Assembly (NCBI GenBank): GCA_037439785.1
Contig: JBBIVJ010000006.1
Coordinates: 65,352-129,351, forward strand
Reading direction: 5' to 3'
DNA length: 64,000 bases
DNA from: DSVZ01 sp037439785
Lineage (GTDB): Bacteria > Verrucomicrobiota > Verrucomicrobiia > Limisphaerales > J093
Positions within the stretch are counted from its first letter, which is position 1. The number at the start of each line of letters is the position of its first letter. Shown piece by piece: positions 1 to 8,787 of this stretch. The notes beneath the pieces were generated by a model. The model was not told the origin of the DNA. It did no database searches and saw nothing but the letters and a program-made list of their open reading frames with translations. The translations under genes and the position numbers were made by a program.

Positions 1-5
1 ATACG

Positions 6-27
6 GCAGGCTGGAAGCCTGCGCTAC
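6..27. repeat. Self-complementary intergenic repeat copy
   Basis: The 22 bases GCAGGCTGGAAGCCTGCGCTAC contain the inverted pair GCAGGCT/AGCCTGC. Nearly the same text occurs at 1932-1954 with one extra G. The position just downstream of the surface-protein gene ending at 42 fits a small dispersed intergenic element or a weak hairpin. No T-run follows, so it is not called a terminator. Confidence 0.45.
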
Positions 28-41
28 GGGGAGCGAACGCT

Positions 42-1702
42 TCATTGGGCCCCTCCTTCGAGCTGGCGGCTCAAAGCCCGGACCAGTTGCTTGAGTTCCT
101 GCAGCTCCTGTCGCAACGCCGCGTTCTCCGCCCGGAGTTGCTCGAACTCGATTTCTGCTTTCTGCTTTCTCATTTCTACCTTGGCATTCAGCCCCTGGAT
201 GGCCGCCAGGGCCACGCCGTCGGCGTCCACGGTGGTAATGCCGGTGTCGCTCTCCCCCAGGCCGAAGGCGGCGCGGAAATCCTGGGCCGTCGGCCCCAGG
301 TGGCGGATGCCCGGGTCCTGGGATTTGTAGTTCCAACTGCTCAGGGGCAGGGCGGCCACTTTGGCCAGCACTTCCTGCACATCCACCGGCGCGAAGTTTT
401 CCTTGGCGTGGCGGTCGCTCAGGCTGGTCCAGGAGCCGCCGTCGGCGGCCAGGGACACGCCGGTGGTGGCGCCGCTGTTGGAGAAAAGGCGGTAGCCGCC
501 CGAGGCCCGCAGGGTGACCGAGTTCGCGGCAGTCGAGGCGATGTCGGCGCCGGTGGAATCGGCCCAGACGAACGCGCCGGTATGAATGGCCTTGGCGCGT
601 AGGCCGGCGGCAAAGGCGTAGTTGGTGGCGGAATTGAAACGACCACCCGGGATCGTCGCATTGAACCCGTTCGGAAGGATCATGTTCCCACCCCCCCTGC
701 GATTGTCGCAAAACTGGCGTCGTTCTGGATCGTGTTGTTCGCCCCCCCGCCGATCGTCACATAGAGAGCGTTGGTCTGGATGGTATTCGCTTCGCCCCCG
801 CCGATCGTCGAGGAATAGGCGTTGGTCTGGATCGTGTTCCACGCACCCCCCGCGATCATCGCAGTCCGGGCGTTGATTTCGATCGTGTTGCGGGCGCCTC
901 CGCCGATTGTCGCATAGGGAGCATTGGGCTGGATCGTGTTGGCCAAGCCTCCGCCGATCGTGCCGAAGTTAGCTTCCACACGATTTGCCCCGCTGAAATC
1001 ACCCCAGTGGGCGATGCCCCCGCCGCTGATCGTCACGCCATGGACTTCCGCCCCAACGGTGTTCGCCGACGCACCGGCGATGACGTTGACGATGCCCGAA
1101 TTGTCCGGGTCGATGGCGATCGGCTCCAAGCGCAGTGCACGCTGGTTGTTTACACGCACCTCAAAGGGCTGGTTGTCCGTGGTGCCCAGGAAGTTTACCC
1201 CCGGTGTGGTGCCGGCGTTGCCGGTCCGGCTCCAGGCATCCGCGGAACCCGGCGGCCCCGGGGGGCCTTGGGGTCCTTGCGGTCCGGCCGGACCAACAGG
1301 ACCGGCGGGACCGGCGGGGGTCATGGCGTAGAGGGCGTAAGGGGCCGCAGTGACTGGCTGGCGGGGGGAGAGCGTGGTGAACGTACCGCCGCCGGCGGGA
1401 CGGAGGGCAATCTCCAGCCAGCGTTCACCGCCGCTGAAAACCCCCGCCCCAAAGTCCAGCGTCACCACAAACAGCCCCTCGCTCACCGTCACGGCGCTCT
1501 GGTTCAAGTCGGGCCCCTGCTGACTGCCGCCAACCTCGGCGTCGTAAAGAATGAAGCGCAGGTCGTAGAGGCCGTGGGCCGGCTGGCCGTTGGCCTCCAG
1601 CCGGCCCTGGTAGGTAAAGGCCGTGCCCTGGGCGAGGGTCCCGGTTCCGCTGCTGATCCACCCCAGCAGTCCGCAGAGGGTGAGAAGGAGGAGGCGTTTC
1701 AT
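42..1702 (-). pseudogene. Frameshifted secreted collagen-like / S74 tail-fibre-like surface protein
   Basis: The ATG at 1702 opens a signal peptide (MKRLLLLTLCGLLGW, cleavage probably near TLAQ). Next come a beta-rich region, about eight collagen-like G-x-y triplets (GPAGPVGPAGPQGPQG), and several roughly 16-residue repeats of the form ATIGGGxxNTIQTNA like trimeric head domains. The frame then breaks in a run of seven C (691-697 on the plus strand). One added base would join it to the second half, which continues the repeat and ends in a peptidase S74 / intramolecular chaperone domain (SDRHAKENFAPV, SSWNYKS) plus a C-terminal coiled coil rich in E, L, R and Q. Repaired length is about 553 residues. 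Role (inference): trimeric, self-processed surface fibre. A GTG eight codons upstream is an alternative start. The break may be sequence error, slippage-based phase variation or decay. Confidence 0.75.
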
Positions 1703-2264
1703 GGTTTCCAGGTTCTGATGGTTCACACGCCCATTGAAATCATGAAGGAGCCTATGTCAAGGGCCCTCCCCGCGGCGACCGGGAGGGCACCGACGGTTGT
1801 AGCCGGGAGGGCCGCGCTCCCCTTGGATCGGATGCCTGAGGAAGCTACCTGATGCCCGAAGATGCGCCCCCTGACCAGCGGTGGAGCGGTGGACTGTCTC
1901 TTCACCCTGCCGGCTGGAAGCCGGCGATACAGCAGGCTGGGAAGCCTGCGCTACGCTGCCGGGGTAGCCGCCGGCGTGCGTCAGCGGAGGGCAGGTCCGC
2001 TGCGTGACCGCGGCGGCGACGGGGCGAGGCGGTGCCAGCCGGCCAACATGCCTTGTGTCTTGGTGTCCTGGTGGTGAGTCTCCCCGGCAGAAAGCGGCAG
2101 AGGACGGCCGCACTTCGAGACGCTGCTGCGGGGAAGGGCCGCCCCGCCGCGGGTGCCTGCTTGTGGAGTGCCTGCCTGTGCGGGGCTCGCAGACAGGCGC
2201 CAATCCTCTGGCGCTGTGCGTCCGCGCCAGCCACTTCGGACTTCGGACTTCTGCCGCGGGGGGT
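1703..2264. other. Non-coding gap upstream of the surface-protein gene
   Basis: I see no convincing gene here. The segment must hold the promoter of the minus-strand surface protein and the end of the ftsY transcript. It contains the repeat block at 1909-1954 and a few short direct repeats such as CTTCGGACTTC around 2236-2250. No clear terminator hairpin with a T-run was found. Confidence 0.5.
1909..1954. repeat. Double copy of the GGCTGGAAGCC hairpin repeat
   Basis: Two related self-complementary units lie side by side: GCCGGCTGGAAGCCGGC at 1909-1925 and GCAGGCTGGGAAGCCTGCGCTAC at 1932-1954. The second is almost the unit at 6-27; a partial version (GGCAGGCTGGAAAGCC) lies near 7518. This suggests a dispersed intergenic element. 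A genome-wide copy count would be needed to define it. Confidence 0.45.
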
Positions 2265-3191
2265 CTAGCAGGCCGGGAGCGGTTCACCGAACAGGGCCTC
2301 GGCGAAGGTGGGGGGGTCGAACGGTTGGAGGTCGTCGGCCTGTTCGCCCACGCCGATGAAGCGGACCGGCAGTCCCAGTTCCTGCTGGATGGCCACGACC
2401 ATGCCGCCCTTGCTGGTGCCGTCGAGTTTGGTGATCACCAGGCCGGTCAGGGGGACCGCCTTGTGGAACTCGCGGGCCTGGTTGAGGGCGTTCATGCCGG
2501 TGGTGGCGTCCAGGACCAGGAGCACCTCGTGGGGGGCGCCGGGCAGTTTCTTGTCCAGGACCCGGTGGATTTTTTGGAGTTCCTTCATGAGGTTGCTCTT
2601 GGTGTGGAGCCGGCCGGCGGTGTCCACCAGGAGAAAGTCCACGCCGCGGGCCAGGGCGGCGGTCAGGGCGTCGTGGGCCACGGCCGCGGGGTCGGCCTGG
2701 TAGGCGCTGGCGATGACGGGGACGTCCAGGCGTTGGCCCCAGAGTTTGAGTTGTTCGATGGCTGCGGCGCGGAAGGTGTCACAGGCGGCCAGCAGGGCGG
2801 TGCTGCCCTGGAGCCGGAGGAGGTGGGCGAGCTTGGCGCAGGTGGTGGTCTTGCCGGTGCCGTTGACGCCGACCACGGACACGACCGTCAGGCCCTGCGG
2901 GGCGCGTCGCAGCGGCGGGGCGGTCGGGCCGAGGGCCCGGGCGATGCGGTCGCGGGCCAGGGCCAGGACGTCGGGGCCGTCGCGGCCCTGGGTTTCGTAG
3001 GCCTGCTTGACGTCGTCAAGAATCTGCCGGGTCACGGCCACGCCCAGGTCAGCCCCGAGCAGGGCGGCCTCGAGTTCTTCGAGGGTGGCGGTGGTGAGGC
3101 GGGGGGAGCGGCTGACGATGCGGCGGATTTCGTGGACCAGCCACGTCTGGGTGCGGGCCAGGCCGGCTTTGAGGCGTTGGAACAGGCTCAT
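2265..3191 (-). CDS. ftsY: Signal recognition particle receptor FtsY
   Basis: SRP-receptor GTPase that docks ribosome-SRP complexes at the inner membrane for co-translational insertion. The protein has 308 residues: a helical N domain (about 1-95) and a G domain with the P-loop GVNGTGKTTT (108-117), DTFRAAAIEQL (138-148), DTAGR (190-194) and TKLDG (254-258). The long acidic A domain of E. coli FtsY is absent, as in many bacteria. The ATG overlaps the TGA of the upstream PHP gene by four bases (ATGA), which supports this start and translational coupling. It is the last gene of a nusB-PHP-ftsY operon. Confidence 0.96.
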   Translation of the reverse strand: MSLFQRLKAGLARTQTWLVHEIRRIVSRSPRLTTATLEELEAALLGADLGVAVTRQILDDVKQAYETQGRDGPDVLALARDRIARALGPTAPPLRRAPQGLTVVSVVGVNGTGKTTTCAKLAHLLRLQGSTALLAACDTFRAAAIEQLKLWGQRLDVPVIASAYQADPAAVAHDALTAALARGVDFLLVDTAGRLHTKSNLMKELQKIHRVLDKKLPGAPHEVLLVLDATTGMNALNQAREFHKAVPLTGLVITKLDGTSKGGMVVAIQQELGLPVRFIGVGEQADDLQPFDPPTFAEALFGEPLPAC

Positions 3192-4027
3192 GAAGCGGAG
3201 GGGGCGGGCGGGGCGGGGCGCGGGGCGGACTTCAGGGCGAGATAATGTTCCCAGGCCAGGCGCACGCTGCCGAGCACGGGGTGTCCCTTGCTGGTGCCGT
3301 GGCAGTCCGAACCGCCGGTGGGCAGGAGCCGGTACTGGCGGGCCAGCGCCAGGTAATGTTCGGCCTGGGCGTGGGAGTGTTTCGAGTGCCAGCATTCGAG
3401 GCCGTCCAGCCCCGCCTCGAGCAGGGAAGGGATCAGGCCGTCATCGTGGTTGAGGCCGGGGTGGGCCATGACAGCCAGGCCACCGGCGGCGTGGATGAGG
3501 TCCACGGCACCGCGGGCGGAGATTTTGTATTTGGGGACCCAGGCGGGGCGGTGTTTTTTGAGGTAGCGCTCGAAGGCCTCGTCCAGCGAGCCGCAAAAGC
3601 CGTGGCGCACCAGGGCGCGGGCGACGTGGGGGCGGCCGGGCGCCCGGCAGTTGGCCAGGGCGAAGACCGCGTCGGCGGTGAGGGGGACGCCGCGGTGGTT
3701 GAGGCGGGCGACCATTTCGCGGATGCGCTCCTGGCGGGCCTGTTGGAAGCGGTCCAGTTCGCGGAGCAGTGCGGGGTGGGCGGGGTCCACGAAGTAGCCC
3801 AGCAGGTGCACTTCGCGGCCGGCGTGTTCGGCGGTCAGTTCGGTGCCGGGGACGAATTCCAGGCCGAACCGCTCGCAGGCAATGGCGGCACGAGCGCAGC
3901 CTTCCACCGTGTCATGGTCGGTCAGGGCCAGGGCGCCGAGGCCCAGGCGGTGCGCGGCGCCGGCCAGCTCTTCCGGGGTCCAGGTGCCGTCCGAGAAATG
4001 GGTGTGGAGGTGCAGGTCGGCAAACAT
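3188..4027 (-). CDS. PHP-domain phosphoesterase
   Basis: 279 residues. It begins MFADLHLHTHFSDGTW, the first PHP metal motif (HxH), followed by ALTDHDTVEG, PGTELTA, VMAHPG and a C-terminal GGSDCHGTSKGHP metal-binding motif. This arrangement matches the YciV/RNase AM-like family of 3',5'-nucleoside bisphosphate phosphatases or small 5'-3' RNA exonucleases. The substrate is not decided by sequence. It probably acts in the cytoplasm, as no signal peptide is seen. It starts 12 bases after nusB ends and overlaps ftsY by four bases. The C-terminus is a low-complexity Pro/Ala/Ser tail. Confidence 0.88.
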   Translation of the reverse strand: MFADLHLHTHFSDGTWTPEELAGAAHRLGLGALALTDHDTVEGCARAAIACERFGLEFVPGTELTAEHAGREVHLLGYFVDPAHPALLRELDRFQQARQERIREMVARLNHRGVPLTADAVFALANCRAPGRPHVARALVRHGFCGSLDEAFERYLKKHRPAWVPKYKISARGAVDLIHAAGGLAVMAHPGLNHDDGLIPSLLEAGLDGLECWHSKHSHAQAEHYLALARQYRLLPTGGSDCHGTSKGHPVLGSVRLAWEHYLALKSAPRPAPPAPSAS

Positions 4028-4039
4028 CAGCGCGGGCGC

Positions 4040-4522
4040 TCACTCGACCTGGCGGGCGGGGCGGAGGATTTCCTTGCGCAGGCTGTCCAGGATGCCGTTC
4101 ACGAACTTGCCGCTGTCCTCGGTCGAGTACTTCTTGGCGATGTCCACGGCTTCGTTGATGCTGACCACCGGGGGGATGTCGGGGCGGTGGAGCATTTCGT
4201 AGACGGCCAGCCGGAGGATGTTGCGGTCCACCACGGCCATGCGGTGGAGGGACCAGTTGCGGGCGTGCTTTTGGATGACCGCATCCAGGGCCTCGCGGTG
4301 TTCGAGGGTGCCGCGGATGAGGGGTTCGGCGAACAGGCGGACGGCGGATTCGTCGGCCGAGGGGGGCGGGAGGGGTTCGGCCGGGGTGGAGGGAGGGCCG
4401 TCCGGGAACCGCTGCGAAATCCAAAAGTGCTCGAGGGCTTGGTCCAGGTCGGCGGCCAGATTCAGGTCGTACTGGAAAAGGAACTGCACGGCGCGCTCCC
4501 GCGCCAGGCGTCGCGTGCCCAT
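4040..4522 (-). CDS. nusB: Transcription antitermination factor NusB
   Basis: NusB binds boxA RNA with NusE (S10) and supports rRNA antitermination. The 160-residue protein begins MGTRRLARERAVQFLFQYD, the conserved RNA-binding N-terminal helix. It ends with the family motif VVSINEAVDIAKKYS followed by KFVNGILDSL. A Pro/Ala-rich insertion of about 20 residues (around 40-62) separates the two helical halves. It is the first gene of the minus-strand operon. The 78 bases up to the divergent gene at 4601 must hold its promoter. Confidence 0.95.
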   Translation of the reverse strand: MGTRRLARERAVQFLFQYDLNLAADLDQALEHFWISQRFPDGPPSTPAEPLPPPSADESAVRLFAEPLIRGTLEHREALDAVIQKHARNWSLHRMAVVDRNILRLAVYEMLHRPDIPPVVSINEAVDIAKKYSTEDSGKFVNGILDSLRKEILRPARQVE

Positions 4523-4600
4523 AGCGTGAGGATGTCGGGCCGGTGCAGCAGGGCAAAGAAAAATCGCGCCCGCTGCGCGGGGATGGTAGCGTCCGCGGCG

Positions 4601-5608
4601 ATGAGACGTGCGTGGTGCCTGTTGCTGGTGTGCGGAAGTGTGTGGAGCGGGCCCGGCCGGGCCGCCGAACCGCCTTCGCTGGAGGAGGTGCTGACGGTGC
4701 TGCGGACGCACCTGGCGGGGGTTTCCCAGTCCGAGCTGGAAGCCGCCGCCGTGCGGGGCCTGCTCGAGCAGTTGCGGCCGCGGGTGTTTTTGCTTCCCGC
4801 GGCCGCGGTCGCACCGGAGGCCCCGCCGGCGCCGCTGCTGGCCCGCACCAACCTCTTCGACGGCGGCGTGGCCTGCCTGCGGGTGGGGCGGGTGGCGGCC
4901 GGTCTGGCTGCGGCAGTGCGGGAGACGCTGGCCGGTTGGAATGCCCAAACCAACCTGCAGGGGGTGGTGCTGGACCTGCGGTTTGCCGGCGGGGATGACC
5001 TCGTCGCCGCGGGAGAGGTGGTGGATTTGTTGCTGGCCGAGGCGCGCACGGTGCTGGCGTGGGAAGAGCAGCAGTTTCGCTCCACGGCCAAGACCAATCC
5101 CCTCAACGCCCGCGTGGCGGTGCTGGTGAACGGGGAAACCCGCGCCGCGGCTGAGGCCCTGGCGGCCGCCCTCCACGAGGAGCGGCTGGCCCTGATGCTG
5201 GGCACGCCGACCGCGGGGGAACACGCGGTGTACCGGGAGTTTCCCCTGCGCGGCGGCCAGCGCTTGCGGGTGGCGGTGGCCGCCCTCCGGGTCGGTGCCG
5301 GTGAACGCGTGCTGCCGCCGGGGGGGCTGACGCCGGACATCCGCATCGAGGTGCCGGCCGAAGAGGAACGGCGCTGGGTCGAGGACCCGTTTTACGTGGG
5401 GGCGGCCTCAAGGCCGGCGGGCTCACGGCCGGCACGGCTCACGGAGGCTGATTTGGTGCGCTTGCACCGGGAGGGGCTGAGCGGGACGCCGCCGCCGCGT
5501 CCGCGTCGGGAGGAGGCCAGCACCGGCCCGCGTGTGCGCGATCCGGTGCTGGTGCGGGCGCTGGACCTGCTCAAGAGCCTGGCCATCATCGAGGCGCGCC
5601 AGCCTTGA
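4601..5608 (+). CDS. Secreted S41-family-like protein lacking the catalytic residues
   Basis: 335 residues with an N-terminal signal peptide (MRRAWCLLLVCGSVWSGPGRA). The middle matches the C-terminal-processing-protease fold: VVLDLRFAGGDDL, then VAVLVNGETRAAAEAL, then LMLGTPTAGE. In active S41 enzymes such as E. coli Prc/Tsp the comparable stretch carries SASASE and, 25 residues after the catalytic Ser, a Lys in FGKG. Aligned on the shared E, G, P, T and G positions, the Ser position is Ala and the Lys position is Glu. No PDZ domain is seen. A non-proteolytic role in the cell envelope is likely, but unknown. It is divergent from nusB. An alternative start at 4583 would add six residues. Confidence 0.72.
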   Translation: MRRAWCLLLVCGSVWSGPGRAAEPPSLEEVLTVLRTHLAGVSQSELEAAAVRGLLEQLRPRVFLLPAAAVAPEAPPAPLLARTNLFDGGVACLRVGRVAAGLAAAVRETLAGWNAQTNLQGVVLDLRFAGGDDLVAAGEVVDLLLAEARTVLAWEEQQFRSTAKTNPLNARVAVLVNGETRAAAEALAAALHEERLALMLGTPTAGEHAVYREFPLRGGQRLRVAVAALRVGAGERVLPPGGLTPDIRIEVPAEEERRWVEDPFYVGAASRPAGSRPARLTEADLVRLHREGLSGTPPPRPRREEASTGPRVRDPVLVRALDLLKSLAIIEARQP

Positions 5609-5932
5609 GGGGGGCGAGTTTTGCCCGCAAGGGGAGGCCGGCTCTGGGAGGGGCAGTGAGCGCGCCGCCCCGCCGAGACGTTGAGCCGGCTGGCGCGTCG
5701 CCCGCGCGGTACCTCCCCCGGCTGGCTGGCTTCCGGGGCTCAACCCTTGTTTCCCCCGGCCGGGCCGGGCCGGAAGTCTTCCGCGGTCCGGGGTCCGCAG
5801 CCGCCCGATGGGCGCCGGTGCACTCGCGGTGCCCAGCGGGCGGCGGTTCCCAGCGCCGCAGAGAGAACGGGCAGTTTCAGCCCGACCGTTTGGCATTTGA
5901 ATTTCTCCGTTTCGAGCCCACTCTAAGGCCCC
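5609..5932 (+). other. Gap before the beta-propeller gene
   Basis: No gene or RNA was recognised. The region is GC-rich up to about 5880 and then less so (5880-5932). It probably carries the promoter of the next gene, but no clear -35/-10 pair is visible. Confidence 0.4.
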
Positions 5933-7204
5933 ATGTCAAAACAACATCGTTTCTTGAAACGCACTGGGTGGGGTTTGGTTTGCTGGGCCGTGGCAGCCGG
6001 GGGGGGCCCGGCCGTGTGGGGCGATGATTGGCCCCAGTGGCGGGGCCCGAATCGGGACGGCAAATCGGCGGAGACCGGTCTGCTGAAGGCCTGGCCGGCG
6101 GGCGGACCGCCTTTGGTCTGGAAGATTACCGGCCTGGGTGCGGGTTACGCGACGGTGTCGGTGGCGAGGGGAGTCATCTATACGGCGGGGGATTTTGGGG
6201 AGGAGAATTTCGTGCTGGCGTTCCGGGAGAAGGACGGCGCCCCCTTGTGGAAGGCGCGCCTGGGCAAGGCGGGAGCCCCCGGCTGGGGCGGCTTTGCCGG
6301 GGTGCGCAGCACGCCCACGGTGGACGGCGACCGGGTTTACGCCATCGGCCAGTATGGCGAGATCGCCGCCTTTGACGCGGCGACGGGCAAGGAGATTTGG
6401 CGAAGGGATTTCGTCCAGGACTTCGGCGGGAAGTTGCCGGAATGGGGCTTCAGTGAGTCACCCCTGGTGGATGGGGACCTCTTGATTTTTACTCCCGGCG
6501 GGGAGAAGGGAGCCATCGTGGCGGTGAACCAGCGGACCGGCGAGACGGTCTGGCAGACGAGCGCATTCAAGGACCAGGCCCAGTACGCGTCTGTGGTGCG
6601 AGCGGTGATTGCCGGCGCACCGCAGTACGTGCAATTGACCATGGCCAGCGTGGTGGGGGTGTCCCCGGAGGGCAAGGTGCTCTGGCAGGCGGCGCGCAAG
6701 GGGGCGGTGGCGGTCATCCCCACCCCGGTGGTCAGTGGCGACCATGTGTACGTCACCTCCGGCTACAACATCGGCTGCAATCTGTTCCAGGTAACCCGCA
6801 AGGGCGGGGCCTTCTCCGTGTCCGAGGTGTATCGCAACCGCGTGGTCGCCAACCACCACGGCGGCGTGATCCAGTTGGGGGAGCACCTCTACGGACATGA
6901 CGACCGCCGCGGCTGGACCTGCCAGAACCTCAAGACCGGCGAGGCGGTCTGGCAGCACGAGGATGGCATGGGTAAAGGGGCCTGTGTGTACGCCGACGGC
7001 CACCTCGTGTTGCGCGAAGAAAAGAAAAAGGGCAGCCGGGTCGCCCTCATCGAAGCCAGCCCCGCCGGCTACAAGGAAAAAGGCGTGTTCGAGCAGCCGG
7101 AGCCCAGCGGCAAGGAGGCCTGGCCCCATCCGGTGATCGCCAACGGCCGGCTGTACCTGCGCGATCAGGACCTGCTACTGTGCTACAACCTGCGGGCTGA
7201 CTAG
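5933..7204 (+). CDS. Secreted PQQ-like beta-propeller protein
   Basis: 423 residues. A signal peptide (about 1-30) is followed by DDWPQWRGPNRDG, the usual start of planctomycete/verrucomicrobial outer-membrane PQQ-like propellers. Repeats of the type TGKEIWRRD, TGETVWQT and GEAVWQHEDG mark successive blades. No cytochrome motif and no clear cofactor ligands are seen, so it is probably a structural or binding propeller rather than a dehydrogenase. It is a single gene flanked by gaps on both sides. Confidence 0.85.
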   Translation: MSKQHRFLKRTGWGLVCWAVAAGGGPAVWGDDWPQWRGPNRDGKSAETGLLKAWPAGGPPLVWKITGLGAGYATVSVARGVIYTAGDFGEENFVLAFREKDGAPLWKARLGKAGAPGWGGFAGVRSTPTVDGDRVYAIGQYGEIAAFDAATGKEIWRRDFVQDFGGKLPEWGFSESPLVDGDLLIFTPGGEKGAIVAVNQRTGETVWQTSAFKDQAQYASVVRAVIAGAPQYVQLTMASVVGVSPEGKVLWQAARKGAVAVIPTPVVSGDHVYVTSGYNIGCNLFQVTRKGGAFSVSEVYRNRVVANHHGGVIQLGEHLYGHDDRRGWTCQNLKTGEAVWQHEDGMGKGACVYADGHLVLREEKKKGSRVALIEASPAGYKEKGVFEQPEPSGKEAWPHPVIANGRLYLRDQDLLLCYNLRAD

Positions 7205-7760
7205 CGCTGCACGAGGCAGCCTTCGCAGCGGAAGGACAGCCTGCCGCGCCACGGCCGCGTGGAGGCTCCAAGAAGGCCGTCAGCCGGCGCGCGCAGGGAG
7301 TGGGTCTGGCAACCCGCCACGGGGGGATGGTGCAAAGCTGCCAGTGGCGTGATTGCCAGAGGCAACGCGGCGAGATTCGGTCAACGGGGATAAAGGACTA
7401 AGGCCGGGGAAATCGGACATGAAGTCGAGCCCGTCCAGGAACTGTCGTGCGCCATCCCCCCGTACCTGCGGGTCGCAGCCAGCCAGCACGGCCAGCAGGG
7501 CGGGGGTGGGGAGAATGGGCATCCGGCAGGCTGGAAAGCCCATTTGAGATATCGAGAACAGCCTTGCCTGCTCAGGCAGGCAATGGCTTTTCCACGGAGC
7601 GGCCGGGGAGGGGGATGGGGGAGAGGTGAAGGGGGTGATGTCAGGGTTTTCACCGACAAAAATGTCAGAATTTCCCTGACTGTCCAAAAAATGGCGTTCG
7701 CGTCAATTTTCCACCCGCAATAAGCAAAAAGGTTAGTCTGCTGCAGGGAACAGTTGTGGG
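7205..7760 (+). other. Leader region of the exopolysaccharide operon
   Basis: No gene was recognised. This 556-base gap lies upstream of the long sugar-transferase-led operon and should hold its promoter and any leader control. It contains a perfect 8-bp hairpin at 7564-7583 and a partial GGCAGGCTGGAAAGCC repeat near 7518. The last 130 bases have more A and T (TGTCAGAATTTCCCTGAC, CAATTTTCCACC), as expected for a promoter zone. Confidence 0.4.
7564..7583. repeat. Perfect 8-bp inverted repeat with 4-base loop
   Basis: TTGCCTGC-TCAG-GCAGGCAA is a perfect hairpin about 180 bases before the first gene of the exopolysaccharide operon. No T-run follows on either strand, so it is unlikely to be an intrinsic terminator. 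It could be an operator, an RNA leader element or part of the dispersed GCAGGC-type repeat. Confidence 0.45.
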
Positions 7761-8762
7761 ATGAACGGGAATCGGGAAAATGTGGAAAATGCCGGGCTGA
7801 CGGGTATGCCCCCAAGGAAGGAGGTCTCCCTAGGAAGCGTTGTACTCCTGGCACGTGCTTCATCTGAGCACACTGGGATGTGGGGGAATGACCTCATCGC
7901 AACGTTACCCTTGCCCGCTCCAGAAAACGTCCGTGGTTGTGAACCGCTTACCAAGACAACCAGTGTAACCGAGCGGCTTTCCTGGGAACCTCGGCAGGCC
8001 GCACCCATCACCCGACTCACCGACCTTTGGGGCCGCCGATGGGTATTGCGTGTCCCGCCCTGGAAGCGCCCCATGGACCTTGGAGTGGCGATCCTTTTGA
8101 TCCTGCTGACGCTGCCGGTCTGGGTGCTGACGGCCCTGCTCATCAAGCTGACCAGCCGCGGGCCGGTATTTTTCACGCAGGTACGGCTCGGTTTGGGGAT
8201 GAAGCCCTTCCCGATGTTCAAGTTCCGCACCATGCGCTCGGATGCTGACCCGCGCCAGCATCAGCGGCACGTGGAGCAACTGCAGCGACAGGGCCTGGCC
8301 TTGGAAAAACTGGACGAGGAAAAGGATGACCGCATCACCGCCGTGGGCCGTTACCTGCGGATGAGTTCCCTGGACGAACTGCCCCAGTTGCTGAACGTCC
8401 TCCGGGGGGAAATGAGCGTGGTTGGCCCCCGCCCGTGCATCGCCTACGAGGCGGCTTCCTACAAACCGTGGTACTTCCACCGTTTTGAATGCCTGCCGGG
8501 GCTGACGGGACTCTGGCAGGTGAGCGGAAAAAACCGCCTTACCGCCGACCAGATGATGCGCCTGGATATCCGCTATGGTCGGACGCAATCGGTGGGAGGA
8601 GACCTGCGCATCATGGCGCGCACACCGCGCGTGATTGGACAGGAAATATTGGCGGCCTACCGGCGCTGGCGCCACCGGCGAGCCGCCCGCCATGACCCCG
8701 CCGCTGTCCCCCTGGCCGGCCCGGCCGTGCCGCCCCCGTGTTCGCTTTCGGATTCCGTGTAA
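7761..8762 (+). CDS. Initiating undecaprenyl-phosphate sugar transferase (WcaJ/RfbP type)
   Basis: It should transfer a sugar-1-phosphate to undecaprenyl phosphate, the first step of exopolysaccharide repeat-unit synthesis, at the inner membrane. 333 residues: a variable N-terminal stretch of about 100 residues, then KRPMDLGVAILLILLTLPVW (membrane re-entrant helix), FKFRTMRSDA, RMSSLDELPQLLNVLRGEMS, VGPRP and LPGLTGLWQVSG, all hallmarks of the bacterial sugar transferase family. The four extra N-terminal membrane helices of WcaJ/WbaP are missing, so it is a minimal form. The start is uncertain; 7806 and 7878 are later in-frame ATGs. It leads the operon. Confidence 0.9.
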   Translation: MNGNRENVENAGLTGMPPRKEVSLGSVVLLARASSEHTGMWGNDLIATLPLPAPENVRGCEPLTKTTSVTERLSWEPRQAAPITRLTDLWGRRWVLRVPPWKRPMDLGVAILLILLTLPVWVLTALLIKLTSRGPVFFTQVRLGLGMKPFPMFKFRTMRSDADPRQHQRHVEQLQRQGLALEKLDEEKDDRITAVGRYLRMSSLDELPQLLNVLRGEMSVVGPRPCIAYEAASYKPWYFHRFECLPGLTGLWQVSGKNRLTADQMMRLDIRYGRTQSVGGDLRIMARTPRVIGQEILAAYRRWRHRRAARHDPAAVPLAGPAVPPPCSLSDSV

Positions 8763-8787
8763 CCCTCAACCAGCAAAAAGCACAGAC

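Noticed and set aside
3245..4600. Long upstream extension of the S41-like gene
   Set aside because: It runs antisense through the PHP and nusB genes; the signal peptide starts at 4601.
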